The translations under genes and the position numbers were made by a program. A DNA stretch of 64,000 bases from Tullyiplasma multilocale ATCC 49900 (GTDB taxonomy: Bacteria; Bacillota_I; Bacilli_A; Mycoplasmatales; Mycoplasmataceae), in assembly GCF_000483165.1 (NCBI RefSeq), contig NZ_KI519557.1, positions 203,135-267,134 of the forward strand, in the 5' to 3' direction. Below the pieces are notes generated by a model. The model was given only the letters and a program-made list of their open reading frames with translations, was not told the origin of the DNA and made no database searches. This document shows, one piece after another, positions 44,097 through 55,969 of this stretch (position 1 is its first letter; each line of letters starts with the position of its first letter).

Positions 44097-45426
44097 TGTA
44101 TATCTCCTTGATGTTTGTGATTACATGGCCATCTTTTAATTTTATTTTAATATCTTGGTTGATGGCAACATCACTAGTTTTTCTAATGACTTTATTGTTA
44201 TCGTCTAATAATAATGCAAAACCTTTTTCTAAAGGTTTGATTGGGTTTAATAAGTTATTTCTTTCACTTGTATTATTAAGGTAATTTAAGTTAGTTGTAT
44301 AAATATTTTTCATATACATAGTGTTTCGATCACTTAAATTAGCTAAATTATTGAAATCATTTGTTATTAAGTTATTGATTCTAAATAAATTGCGTTCTGT
44401 GATGTTTTTAAGCTCTGTATCAGCACTTTTGATATGATTGTTCATACTATTTAGCAATTGAGTTGAATTACTCTCAAAACGTTGTTTTTGAACGTTTAAT
44501 AAATTAGTTATTCTAATTGTTAAATCGGGTGTGAATGTTTTAATGTTGATTGCATTTCGTTTATAAATATTGGCAATATTCATTTTCATGTTTTTATAGT
44601 TATAACTTAATTCGTTTTTTAACTCATCCATACTCGGGCTAGCAATTTCTCCAGCAGCAGTTGGAGTGGCTGCTCTTAAATCAGCTACATAATCTGCTAA
44701 TGTGACATCGGGTTCATGACCAACAGCACTAATAACTGGAATTACTGAATCTTTGATTGCTTTTAAAACAGGCATTTCATTAAAAGATCAAAGATCTTCA
44801 TAACTTCCACCACCACGTCCAACAATTAAAATGTCTAGTGGAGTTGAGAAGTTGTTTGCTTGAATAATTTTTTTAGCAATATCAAATTGTGCTTGTTCTC
44901 CTTGTACTTGACTCGGGAATAAGAAAATATTGATTGAAGGCATTCTTCTTTTAATAGTTGTTATTAAATCGTGAACAGCAACTCCGGTATCAGCAGTTAC
45001 AATTCCAATGTTTGTCGGAAATTTAGGGATTGGTTTTTTAATTGATTGATCAAATCATCCAGCTTCTTGCAATTCTGTTTTACGATTATCAAATAATTGT
45101 TGCAATTCACCTTTACCTTCAATTTTTACATCGCGAACTTCAAAAGAAACTCTTCCGGTAGGGATGTAGTAAGTGATGCGACCCAAACAAGTTATTTTCA
45201 TACCTTCTTTAGGATTTAGTTTAATTAATGATTGTGCTTTATCTTTCCATATCATGCAATTAACAGATGATGATTCATCTTTAATTGAAAAATATACGTG
45301 CCCGGATTTGTTAAAAGTTAAATTACTTATCTCTCCTGTTACGTATAAATTTTTTAAATATTCATTTTGTTCTAATCCAGTTTTTAGAATTTGATTTAAT
45401 TCTTGAACTGTTAAAATTTGTTCCAT
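44086..45426 (-). CDS. xseA: Exonuclease VII large subunit
   Basis: 446 residues. An N-terminal OB fold ([32 protein letters not shown]) is followed by the catalytic domain (DWFDQ then [47 protein letters not shown]), a long coiled coil and a C-terminal [10 protein letters not shown] segment. It degrades single-stranded DNA with XseB. Trp are TGA, with one TGG. Its ATG overlaps the TAA of nusB by one base. Confidence 0.95.
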
Positions 45427-45830
45427 TATAGTTTAATGATTTTATCAAGCACAGCATTTACGAATTTGTGATCAAAATCAGGTTCAAATTCTTTTGTTAA
45501 TTCAGTCATTTCATTGGCAATAACAGCTTTAGGAGCATCAGTATGTTTAATTTCATATGTTCCAACAACAAGAATAGCACCAATTAAAGCTGGTAATCTT
45601 TCTCATCTTCATTTTTCTGATAAGTGTGTTTCAACTTCTTCAATCAACTCTTCTAATTTAGAGTTGATATCATTTGCCATTGTAGCAGTATCTTCATCAA
45701 CTTGAGCTTGAATCTCATCTAAGATATCTTGTTTAATGTATTCTTCACTTGAACTCATTAATAAATATCTGTAATACATGTGTACTAAAACTTTACGACG
45801 TTTTGAAACACTTAATTTTAATTCTTCCAT
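45426..45830 (-). CDS. nusB: Transcription antitermination factor NusB
   Basis: 134 residues, all-helical NusB fold. The Arg-rich N-terminus (LSVSKRRKVLVHMYYRYLLM) and the C-terminal PALIGAILVVGTYEIKHTDA with LTKEFEPDFDHKFVNAVLDK match the family. It works in rRNA antitermination with S10. The start at 45830 follows AGGGGATAAA. Confidence 0.93.
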
Positions 45831-45843
45831 ATTTTATCCCCTA

Positions 45844-46812
45844 TTAAATTTCTATGTTAATAACAATTGCGCCAATTGCTAAACTTTTTGTTTGTTTTGT
45901 TTCTTTTTCTGCTGATGTTAAATTGCTATATCATTTTATGAAGTTAAATAATGTAGCTGCAGAATCATCAATTCCATTTGCGATTTGTTGATTTTTATCT
46001 TTTTCCATTTCATTGTATAAAACTTTATCAATTGTTGTGAAGTTGAACGATGTGTCAGTTAATATAAATGAATCCATTGCATGTAATTCAAAACGTAAGT
46101 AATCACCCAATAATCTAGATGTTCTTTTAATGGCATTTTCCATAGCTTGATTTTTTACAAAATCTTTATCTTTGTAAGGTGAATTTTTATCTTTGATTTG
46201 ATCATAAACCCTCTTAGATTCTTTCATTTCATTTACAAATCCAACCATAAATTTTTCAACATTAGGATTTGAATTAGTGTTTGAAATAGAAATTTCAATT
46301 TCTTGAGCTTCAGTAATTGATAAAACTTTTCCGGCTAATGGATTTTCAACTGTTTTGCTTAAAACGTCAAGTTTTAAGAAATCACTTTTAGAAGTTATAG
46401 TTCCTTCGTCTGTTTTTTTAATTAAAGAGAATTGAATGTTATTAGCAAAATCATCTGCTGCCACTTTTGTTTTAACATCATCAAATGTGATTGTTTTAGC
46501 AACTCCAGAAAGTACTTCATTGAAAACCACTGAAACATCATCACTTGTGATACTTTTAAAAGCTTTTAATTCGTTTTTATTAAAACTTGATGCAATAACT
46601 GCTCCAACGGCTTTAATGAATGAAGCTTCGTCAGTTGTTGTGATAAATTCTGCTGGTAATTTTGTTTGTTCACCTTTTCATGAACTTGCTTTAATTGAAG
46701 ACAAACCTTTATATTCGGTTTTAAATTCAACTTTAGTTCCACAAGCTACAACAGCTGTTCCAGCAGTTGCTGTTAATCCGACTGCTCCTAAAATAGCTAA
46801 TAATTTCTTCAT
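45844..46812 (-). CDS. Lipoprotein of unknown function
   Basis: 322 residues. Signal peptide MKKLLAILGAVGLTATAGTA with lipobox VVACG; Cys24 would be lipidated, anchoring the protein on the outer face of the membrane. The rest is soluble, Lys/Ser/Thr-rich, without recognised domains. The VVACG motif is typical of Spiroplasma/Mesoplasma lipoproteins. AAGGAG precedes the start. It lies between nfo and nusB (13 bases to nusB), an unexpected place for a surface protein. Trp are TGA. Confidence 0.88.
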
Positions 46813-46877
46813 AAAATCATTCTCCTTCAATTTCATTTATTTATTATCTCATTTAATAGGTCTTATTGAAAGGTATA

Positions 46878-47765
46878 TTATTCCTTAATTTCTTTAAATG
46901 GATCTGTAAATTTCTTATTTCTTAAATCTTTAATCTCTTGTTTGTATGGTGATATATCTCCAATATATGGTGTTTCTAAAATTTTAGGAATTTCTTTGAA
47001 ATCCTCATCATGTAAAATTTCACATAAAATATCAAAACCAATTGTTCCATAACCAATATTTTCATGTCGATCTTTTTTAGCTCCAATAGCATTTTTTGAA
47101 TCATTCAAATGAAAAACTAACACGTTTTTAATTCCAATAGTTTGAGAAATGTTTTCTTTAACTTTTTCTCAATTACTCAAATCATATCCAGCGTCATTCA
47201 TATGACAAGTATCTAAACAAACACCAAGTTTTTCAGGATAATCAACTTTTGAAAGTACATAAGCAATTTGTTCTAAAGTTATTCCGACTTCAGTCCCTTT
47301 TCCACTCATTGTCTCAATAGCGATTCTCAGTGTTGTTTGAGTATCAGCTACTTGATTTAATCCTTCGATTAATTTTTCTAATGCGTCTTCAGTATTTCCT
47401 TTTGTATATGCTCCAGGATGTAAAACTAAAATATTAATACCAATAGCTTGACAACGTTCGATTTCTCTTTTTAGCATTGATACCCCGAATGTTCAAGTTT
47501 CAGGATTGACCGGGTTTGAAATATTAATGATATATGGTGCATGGACAACCAAATCATTAATATCAATATTATTTTCAGATATTAAAGCTTTCATTTCTTC
47601 AATATTAAATTCTTCAATTGGTTTACGATTAGCATTTTGTGGAGGACCTGTATAAATCATGAAAGTGTTTCCACCATCTCTAATTGCTTCTTCAGCAGAA
47701 CCAATTAAATATTTTCCTTTGGAATTAGCACCAACGTGTGATCCTAAAATTGGATAATTTTTCAT
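46878..47765 (-). CDS. nfo: Endonuclease IV
   Basis: AP endonuclease for base excision repair; 295 residues. TIM-barrel with Zn ligands in the expected motifs: LGSHVGA, LVVHAPYIINISNP, LVLHPGAYTKG, IAIETMSGKG, VCLDTCHMNDAGYD, VFHLNDSKN, DRHENIGYGTIG and PKILETPYI. Trp are TGA. The start is 1 base after the ribF stop, in the same run. Confidence 0.97.
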
Positions 47766-47766
47766 A

Positions 47767-48615
47767 TTAAGCTCCTTTAGAAATTAATTCTTGTGCAGTT
47801 TTTTTATCTTGATTTAATAAATCAATTAATTGTTCTGTACTTTCAACTTGAACGTTATCTCTTAAATAAGAAACTAGCTCAACTGTCATTCTTCAATCAT
47901 AAATATCTTGATCGAAATCTAAAATGTGAGTTTCAAAAACTTCAATTTTATTTTGGTTGATTCAGAATGCTGAAATTCCTCAGTGGAAAAAGTCTTCATT
48001 TGGTAAAGTTACTTTTACTAAGTAAACTCCTTTTTTAATTTGTAGTTTTTTCTCAGTTAATAGATTTGCTGTTGGATAACCTAAAGTTCTACCAATTTTG
48101 TTTCCGTGTGCAACGTGTGCTGTTAATTGGAAGTTGGCTTTATTTAAAGCTTTATATTCTTCAACTTGTCCATTTGCTAAAAACTCTTTACTGTTAATTA
48201 GATCTTCATCCATTCCTGTTTTAAATTCAATTCCATCAACAACCCCAGCAAATGAAGTTTTGATTTTGTGGAATCCTTTTACATTTGAAAATGCAAATAA
48301 ACATGTGATGTTTAAATCTCTTTTTAAGTTATCTCAGTTTCTTTTTGAAATAATTGGTTGGTATCAGTAAATAACACCAACTCCCATTTCTTTTGCTTTT
48401 GCTTCGATAATATTATTTGAAAAAATGTTTCCGATATTGTAATCTTCAGTCATCACGATTAAATTCATATCTAAGTTTGAAGGATTGTGAGCTTTTGCAT
48501 GTTGAATTAACTCATATTCGTTATCTGTTCAATTTCCTCAATTTCCTACTAAACCAATACTTGGTTTCATGTTGTATAGCATCATTGCCATTTCGTTATA
48601 ATTTACTGTTCTCAT
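47767..48615 (-). CDS. ribF: Riboflavin kinase RibF, adenylyltransferase domain degenerate
   Basis: 282 residues in the RibF layout. The C-terminal riboflavin kinase domain is intact: HVAHGNKIGRTLGYPTAN, LQIKKGVYLVKV and the catalytic Glu region IEVFETHILDFDQDIYDWRM. The N-terminal FMN adenylyltransferase domain keeps its size and IIEAKAKEMG- and IKTSFAGVVDG-like parts. However, the nucleotide-binding GxFDGxHxGH motif is replaced by LVGNWGNWTDNEYELIQHA, with no HxGH. FMN synthesis is expected; FAD synthesis by this protein is doubtful. The start at 48615 follows AAGGGG. A TATAAT (48643-48648, - strand) precedes it. Confidence 0.85.
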
Positions 48616-48642
48616 ATATTTCCCCTTGAACTCTTTTAGATA

Positions 48643-48648
48643 ATTATA
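48643..48648 (-). promoter_or_regulatory. -10 element of the ribF-dinB run
   Basis: TATAAT on the - strand 27 bases before the ribF start codon, just after the previous operon's terminator. The -35 is weak (TTGTTC at a long spacing). Confidence 0.5.
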
Positions 48649-48668
48649 AAGCATTCTCTATATAAATG

Positions 48669-48694
48669 AACAAAACACCCGGAGGTGTTTTGTT
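48669..48694 (-). terminator. Terminator of the nox-pdh-ackA operon
   Basis: Eleven-base stem AACAAAACACC / GGTGTTTTGTT with CGGA/TCCG loop, overlapping the last base of the dehydrogenase stop codon. Confidence 0.85.
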
Positions 48695-49692
48695 TATTTT
48701 ATGTCGTTTATACAACTATTGTTTTCGATTCATTGTTTTAAGTTATTAAATGATGTTTCTACCATGTTAGTAACAGCTTCATCAGTATAACTACCAATAT
48801 GTGGTGTAAAGACCACTTGAGGGTATAATGAATGTAATTTTTCATAAGCGTCAATCGTGATTTTTGCATCGAGATATTCTTTGAAGAATATTTCTGATTC
48901 TTGTTCTACAACATCAAGGGCTGCTCCATTTAATTTACCATTAACAATGGCATCATATAAAGCTTGTGGGTCTACTAATTCTCCACGAGCTGTATTTACC
49001 AAATAACTTCCATCTTTCATTTTACTGATAAATTTTTCATCTATCATATGGAAATTTTCACCTTTGATAAAAGGACAATGTAAAGTTATTAAATCTGATT
49101 GTGATATTAGATTTTCAATATCAGTATATTCAAGAACCTCTTTTGCTATTTCTGCTGGATAAATATCAAATCCAAGAACTTTAGCTCCAATTCCTTTTCA
49201 AGATTTGGCAACTTCATATCCAATTTTTCCAGTCCCAATAACTCCGATTGTAGATTTTCTAATCTCTTTAGCAAACATTTTGTTATCAACTTTGAAGTTT
49301 TTAGTATTTCCAGTTTTGTTTGTCGTATGGAAAATGTTTCTTAACAATCCACAACCTAAACTAACCGCTAGTTCACTAACAGCATTTGGTGAGTAAAATG
49401 GCACATAACCCATTTTAAAGCCTAATGTTTGAGCCTCTTTAATGTCGATGTGATTTACTCCAACAGTTCTTGTTAAAAGGTATTTAACACCTTTTTCTTT
49501 CATTTTCTCAAGGTTAATTTTATCAGCCACACAATTAGCTCTCAATAAAACTGCTTCATGACCATCAACTGTATCAATGTTTTGATGAGTTAATAGTTCG
49601 GGTACCAATGTTAATTGAAAATTAAATTTTTCATTCACTTGATTAAAGAATACTTTTTCAGTTTCTCTAACTCCATAACATACTATTTTCAT
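48694..49692 (-). CDS. D-lactate-type 2-hydroxyacid dehydrogenase
   Basis: NAD-dependent dehydrogenase of 332 residues, the length of D-lactate dehydrogenase. NAD fold: IGVIGTGKIGYEVAKSWKGI. Catalytic Arg in NTARGELVD, Glu in the LDVVEQESEIFF region, and His in FTPHIGSYT; GVNHIDIKEA and YSPNAVSELAV are also family motifs. Start 49692 (MKIVCYGVRETEK) follows AAGGAG; the upstream extension is not coding. It reduces pyruvate or another 2-oxoacid with NADH. It is the last gene of the operon, 10 bases after the AEC transporter gene. Confidence 0.88.
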
Positions 49693-49702
49693 ATTTTCTC
49701 CT

Positions 49703-50932
49703 TTATCCCACTTGGGCAAATAATGGTGTTGATCCAATAGCAATTCCGACAACAACCCATAATGGCATAGCAATAACGGCTCCTAAAGTCGAAAGTGATG
49801 TTAAACCAGCTGCAGCCTCGGGGGCTTTATTGTAATTGATAGCATAAGCTACAATTACATTTGCTGGTGGTGTCGCTGCCATCATTAAAATAACTGTCAG
49901 TTGTGTTTTTGTTAGTCTTAAAGTACTTTCTGGATCAATTGCATAAATTATTCCTGCAATTCCCAACACTAAAACTAATGCAAAAACTGGAATAGCAAAG
50001 ATTCTGATAATTGTTGCGTATCAAATTGTTTTTGATTTCATAGCATTTTTGATTTTACCCTTAGCAATTGTCATACCAATAGCAATTCATGATAGTGGTG
50101 TACAAATACCGGCTAATGTTGATAAAATGCTTTTTGATGGTGGGAATAATAAGTCTATTCTCAATGGTGAGTAATATGTTTGTAATCCATCCTTATCAAG
50201 ACCACCCTTCATCACTTGAATTCCAGGTATCAATTGAGTTGCTCAAATAATGAACCCAATAAAAGTACAAATAATAATTGGATTTGCAAAAATATTTTTT
50301 AACATCTTAATTCTTAATTCCTTCTTACTTGGTCCGGGCTTAATAACTGCTTGAGTCATGTTTTGACCTGTTGTTAATTTGACCTCAACTTTTTTACCAC
50401 TAGCATAAGATTTAACTGTTTCGACTGTTAGTTTGCTCATAATTGTGAATCCCATTGTGTACAAGAATACACGATAAGGAATGTTGAAGTTATTACCAGT
50501 GATTTCTCCTTGTGGTAATGTTTCTGATAATGCTTTGATTAAGGGTATTGCAAAGAATGTAGTTGATCCAAATGCCACACACATAGCCAATGTATCTCTA
50601 ACATCTTTGTCTGACTTATAAAAGAAATATTTGGCTATTAAAACTAAAATGAAATAGAATAAAAATCCTATTAGGATAACCATTGCCTCTCTTTTCAAAT
50701 CGTCAATATTTGCACTGTTTAAAAAACCATTCAAAGCTAATGCTGGTAAACCAACTAGCATAACAATTTTTATAAAGACCTTATCTCAATCTTTTTTAAG
50801 AACACCTTTTACTGTGAAAAAGTATCCAAGTCCAATAACAAATATTGTGGCTCCAATTGCTGTTCATAAAGGTCAACTTCCAACAACCTTTAATATAGCA
50901 TCACTAACTTCTGAACTTGCGTATAAATTCAT
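49703..50932 (-). CDS. AEC-family membrane transporter
   Basis: 409 residues, about ten hydrophobic helices in two halves with a charged cytosolic loop (about 165-205, ending PGPSKKELRIKMLKNI), as in auxin-efflux-carrier family permeases, which include malate and lactate carriers. GAGGA precedes the start at 50932. Its position between ackA and the 2-hydroxyacid dehydrogenase suggests transport of an organic acid such as lactate; this is inference. Confidence 0.85.
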
Positions 50933-50949
50933 ATATTATCCTCTCTATA

Positions 50950-52134
50950 TTAGAGTTTTTCTAAAGTCTCTAAACTTATCATTTTTTCTTCATTTGTTCT
51001 AATTACATATATTGGTATTTCAGAATTGATTGTTGATATTCTCAAATGATGAGAATATGGGGTTTTATTTTGAATAGTGTCAATTCATGTATTCAATAAT
51101 TTTACTTTTGTAATAATACCTTTTCTTGTACGTACAGAATTCTCACCAATTCCAGCGGTGAAAACAATAGCATCAATGTCACCTTCGAGTTTGTTGGCGT
51201 ATTTTACGATATAGTCTGCAGCTATTTGAGTATATTTATCAAATGTTATTCTCGCTAATGAATCACCAGTTTCATATTTATTCAATAAATCCCTCATATC
51301 TCCTGAAGTTTGGCTCAAACCCTTAACACCTGAATCGTTATTTAGAGTACCTGTGATGTTATCGATATTTTCATTTGTAATTCTGTGAATATATTGGACT
51401 ATTGAAGGATCAATTGCCCCACTTCTTGAACCCATCATCAAACCATCTAATGGAGTGAACCCCATACTTGTATCGATGGATTTAGAGTTTTTAATACAGC
51501 TAATGCTGGCTCCATTTCCTAAATGACAAATTATTAAATTAACTTTATTAGTTGGTTTCTCTAATATGGCTTCCATTTCTTTTAAAACATACTGATAACT
51601 TATCCCATGGAAACCATATTTTCTGACACCGTATTTTTCATATCATTCATAAGGTACTGGATATAGGAATTCTCTTGGATCTAAACTTTGATGGAATGCT
51701 GTGTCAAAACATGCTACCAACACAGCTTTTGGCAAGAGTAATTTAATAGAATCAATTGCCACAAGAGCTGCAGGGTTGTGAAGTGGTGCAAGAATTGTAC
51801 TTTCTTGAATTTTTTTATAAACTTCATCAGTTATTAAAGAAGCACTTCTAATATCTCCGCCATGAACAACTCTAAAACCAACAGCTTTAATTTGCTTAAT
51901 ATCAGTTATTATTTTTAATTCTTCTAATAGTGAAAAGATGTTTTTGATACCTAAAAAATGTGTTGGTATGTTAATGTTATATTCTTTTTTTTCATCACCA
52001 TATTTGATTTTTATTTTTCCATCAATTCCGATTCTTTCAATTAAACCTTGGGCTATTGTTGAAGTGTCTTTTTTGTGAGCTTTATAGAGTTGAAATTTTA
52101 TTGAACTGCTACCTGAATTAATTACTAAAATCAT
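50950..52134 (-). CDS. ackA: Acetate kinase
   Basis: Acetyl phosphate + ADP to acetate + ATP; 394 residues. Motifs: VINSGSSSIKFQL at the N-terminus, VGFRVVHGGDI, LAPLHNPAALVAI, ACFDTAFHQSLD, CHLGNGASISCI, DTSMGFTPLDGLMMGSRSG and DAIVFTAGIGENS. Its ATG overlaps the pta stop by 1 base, a tight pta-ackA pair. It provides the ATP-yielding step of the pyruvate dehydrogenase route. Confidence 0.97.
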
Positions 52135-53102
52135 TAGTTTCGATCATCCTGGTATAAAGTGAATAAAGCGGTTCTTATTATTTCATCTATTTTAGCTCCA
52201 CGTGACAAATCATTAACAGTTTTATTTAATCCCAAAATGAATGGACCGATAGGTTCTCATTCACCCATTTGTTGCGCTATTTTATACCCGATATTTCCGG
52301 AATTGATGTCTGGGAATATGAAAATATCTGGATGTTCTTTTGTTATAGTTGAATCCGGTTTCTTCTTGTCTCTTACCACTTTGCTTCACGCCGCGTCAAA
52401 TTGCATCTCACCATCAAATTCAAAATCGACTCTGTCTTGTTTTAATAAATTTACTGCTTCAATAATTTTGGTTACATCTTCGCCTTTTCCTGAACCATTA
52501 GTTGAATAACTTAATAAAGCCACCTGAGGGTTTCAAACTCCCATGGATTTGGCAAAATCAACAGTCATTTTGGTAATTTCAGCTAATTGTTCAGCGTTTG
52601 GATTTAGATTAAAACCACAATCACTAAAGAATACTGTTTTTCCATTTTTTTGCAAAATTGTCGTTGAACATGCTAATTTAAATTCAGGTTTTGTTTTGAT
52701 GATTTGTAATGCTGGTCGGATGGTATCGGCAGTGGTATTAATTAAACCTCCCAATAGTACATCAGCCTTGTTAGTGGCTACTAACATTGCTGCTAAATAG
52801 GTTGGTCTTTTTAGAAGTGTTTCAACCATTGGGTAATCCCACTTGCCCTTTCTAATTTCAAATAGTTGATTTTTCATTTCTTCAGTTGCGAAATTGTGAA
52901 TATCTATAACCCTAACTTCCTCATCTAAAGGTTTGATAATCTTAAACGGATTTTCAATTATCAAAATTGGGCGTGCTAATTTATTTTTAGCAAGATAATT
53001 GGCAACCTTTTGAATTTCTATTTGATCACCTTCAGGAAAAACAACTGTTTGTTTAACAACTTTATTTCCTAATTTTTCAATTATTTCATTTAATGTAATC
53101 AT
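52134..53102 (-). CDS. pta: Phosphate acetyltransferase
   Basis: Acetyl-CoA + Pi to acetyl phosphate; 322 residues, the short single-domain Pta. Conserved blocks: TVVFPEGDQIEI, ADVLLGGLINTTADTIRPAL, FFSDCGFNLNPNAEQLAEI, VALLSYSTNGSGKGEDV and IFPDINSGNIGYKIAQQMG. Trp are TGA. It starts 11 bases after the E3 gene. Confidence 0.96.
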
Positions 53103-53113
53103 AAAACTCCTTT

Positions 53114-54649
53114 CTATAAATTCAATGTAAAACCACTATCTAAAGCTTCAGCTGCTTCTCCAATGGCTTCGCTCATTGTGGGGTGTGGGTGAATTGCTCT
53201 AGCAACTTCACTTATTGTTCCTTCACATTCTATTAATGTAGTTATCTCTGAAATCATTTCAGTAGCCCTATTTCCAATTATGTGGGCCCCAATAACTGTT
53301 TTATATTTCGGTTCGATTATTAACTTCACGAATCCCGATGTATGATCATCGGCCAAAGCTTTTCCAATAGCATTGAATGGGAATTTAAACTGTTTGTATT
53401 CGATGTTTTGTTCAATTAATTGCTGTTCAGTTTTTCCAATAGTGGCAATTTCTGGATGTGAGTAAATACAACTCGGAATGCGATCGATGTTTAAGACTAA
53501 ATCGTGAGCTGATTCAAGACCTTTTAGTTTAGCGATATGATTAGCAGCGATTATTCCTTGGTGAGATGCAACATGAGCTAACATTGCTTTACTGGTTACA
53601 TCTCCAATCGCATAAACGCCTTTTATGTTTGTTTCACAATATTCATTAACGTTGATGAATTTTTGAGGACTTAATTCTAAATTAATATTTTCAAATCCTT
53701 GAATAACTGTTTGTCTACCAATAGATTCTAAAATCACATCAGGTCTAATTGAATTAACATTACCTTCGAGCTTAAAGAATATTTCATCATGTTTGATTTC
53801 GGTTATTTTAGCTCCAGTGATAATTTGAATTTTGTATTTATTACGCAACTCTTTTGTCATCTCTTTTGAGAGATCTTCATCCAACACTTCTAAAATGGTT
53901 GGTAATCCTTGTAGTATTGTTGTCTCGATTCCTAAATTACTGAAAAGGCAAGCAAATTCAACTCCGATTACCCCGCCACCAATAATGACGATTTTCTTAG
54001 GTAATTCTTGTAAACCTAGAGCGCCTGTTGAATCTATTAAGAATTCTTTTTCTCGTGCTCTTTCAAAACCTGGTAAATTTAACTTTCTAGGGATTGAACC
54101 GGTCGCAATTACTAAATTATCACAAGTATAATATTTGTTATCATCTACAACAATTTCTGTTGATGATATTGCTTTGGCTACACCAGCTACTCGGGTAACT
54201 TTGTTTTTATCTAAAAGATACTTAACCCCATTCGTTAATTTTTTAACGACATTGTTTTTTCGCTCTTGAGCTGTATCTCAGTTGATGTTGATTGAAGCCC
54301 CTGCTTCGATATCGATTCCAAATTTTTTAGTTTTATTAATTACATCATCATACACTTTTACTGTTTTTAACAATGCTTTTGTAGGGATACAACCGATGTT
54401 TAAACAAACCCCTCCATATGCACCTTTTTCAACCACCATAACATTCAATCCCAGCTGTGCTGCTTTGATTGCATGGATATATCCTCCAATCCCGGCTCCC
54501 ACAACTATTACGTCAAAGTGCGGTTTGATTAAATCTTTAACGGGTTTTACCATATTAGGTATGCGACTAGGGATTACATCATTTGAAATTGGTGTTGATC
54601 CTACTACTGAAGCATTTTCATCTTCTACAATATTTATTTTATTTTTCAT
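53114..54649 (-). CDS. pdhD: Dihydrolipoyl dehydrogenase (E3) with extra N-terminal linker
   Basis: Flavoenzyme re-oxidising dihydrolipoamide; 511 residues. FAD motif [20 protein letters not shown], redox disulfide [20 protein letters not shown] motif [20 protein letters not shown], and the active-site His-Glu in [16 protein letters not shown]. An N-terminal extension of about 43 residues precedes the FAD fold. It contains [16 protein letters not shown], nearly the same as a linker block in E2 ([16 protein letters not shown]), but has no lipoyl domain. Some Mollicutes E3 proteins carry an N-terminal lipoyl domain, so this may be a remnant. Confidence 0.95.
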
Positions 54650-54659
54650 AAGTCCCTTT

Positions 54660-55958
54660 CTAAACCAATAGCGTTACAGGATTATCTAAAAATGATTCAA
54701 GTTTTTGAATGAATCTTCCTGCATCAGCACCATCGATTATTCTATGATCGCATGTTATTGAAAATGGCATTATATATCTCGGTACTAATTCATCACCAAT
54801 ATAAGTTGGTTGTTTGGTCATTGTTCCAACACCAAGAATTGCTGATTCAGGTGAATTAATAATTGGGGTAGCATAATCTAAACCAACACTCCCGAAATTA
54901 GATATTGTAAAAGTCCCACCACTCATATCAGCCATTGTTAATTTCTTGTCTCTAGCTTTACTTGCTAAAGAAGATATTTCTTGAGCTATTTGAAATAGAG
55001 ATAAATGGTTGGCGTTTTTAATAACTGGTACAACCAGTCCATCTGGAGTATCAACAGCTATTCCAATGTTAATCAAATTTATGTATTTTATCGAATTTGT
55101 TTCCTTATTTAATTGAACATTTATTCCTGGCATTTCTAATAATGTTTTAGAGACCGCTTTAACAATGAAAGCAAGATATGTCAATTTGATATTTTGATCA
55201 ATAGCGTATTGTTTTAATTCTGTTCTTAAATCAAATGTGCTTGTGATGTCAACATTACTCATTCCTGTAAATGCTGCGTTCTCTGTATGACTATATGTCA
55301 TTGCTTTAGAGATGGCTTTTCTCATTCCAGTAAGAGGTTTCTCATAAAAATCTATGGTGCTATCATTTTTTGGTATAAATGGTTCTTCTTTTATTTTGAT
55401 AACCTGATCGGATTTTTTGACCATTGTTGATTCAACTTTTGATGCTAAAGAATCTAAATAAGTTTGAATATCTTTTATTAGAATTCGATCTCCTGGTCCG
55501 GTTGGTCTAACTAGAGATAGATCAACATTATTTTCAGCAGCCATAACTCTAGCTACTGGAGTAGAACGAATTAATGAAGTGTCATTTTTTTGTTTAACTG
55601 AAACATCTCTTTTAATTACTTCGTTTGAGACTGGTGTGGAACCGACCACTGAGGCATTTTCTTCTCTTGCTTTAATAGGTGTTTCAACTACTGTTTCAGT
55701 AACAGGGGCCGAAACGGCTCCTTCTTGGGTATTAATTATAAAAACTACATCACCAACATTGATGTCTTGATCTGCGCTTACCAAAATTTCACTAACTATT
55801 CCATCAACAGGTGTTGGAATTTCGGAGTTAACTTTATCTGTTTCAACATGAAATAGGCTATCTCCCATTTTTACTTTATCTCCGATTTTAACTAATACTT
55901 CAGTTACTTTTCCTTCGGTTAATCCCTCACCGATATCGGTAAATTTTACTTTATACAT
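54660..55958 (-). CDS. pdhC: Pyruvate dehydrogenase E2 (dihydrolipoyl acetyltransferase)
   Basis: 432 residues: one lipoyl domain with lipoylated Lys42 in [11 protein letters not shown], then a flexible linker. The peripheral subunit-binding domain follows ([35 protein letters not shown]). The acyltransferase domain has the active-site [16 protein letters not shown] and [19 protein letters not shown]. It transfers acetyl groups to CoA and forms the complex core. 11-base gap from pdhB and 10 to the E3 gene. Confidence 0.97.
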   Translation of the reverse strand: MYKVKFTDIGEGLTEGKVTEVLVKIGDKVKMGDSLFHVETDKVNSEIPTPVDGIVSEILVSADQDINVGDVVFIINTQEGAVSAPVTETVVETPIKAREENASVVGSTPVSNEVIKRDVSVKQKNDTSLIRSTPVARVMAAENNVDLSLVRPTGPGDRILIKDIQTYLDSLASKVESTMVKKSDQVIKIKEEPFIPKNDSTIDFYEKPLTGMRKAISKAMTYSHTENAAFTGMSNVDITSTFDLRTELKQYAIDQNIKLTYLAFIVKAVSKTLLEMPGINVQLNKETNSIKYINLINIGIAVDTPDGLVVPVIKNANHLSLFQIAQEISSLASKARDKKLTMADMSGGTFTISNFGSVGLDYATPIINSPESAILGVGTMTKQPTYIGDELVPRYIMPFSITCDHRIIDGADAGRFIQKLESFLDNPVTLLV

Positions 55959-55969
55959 ATCTCCTCCTT

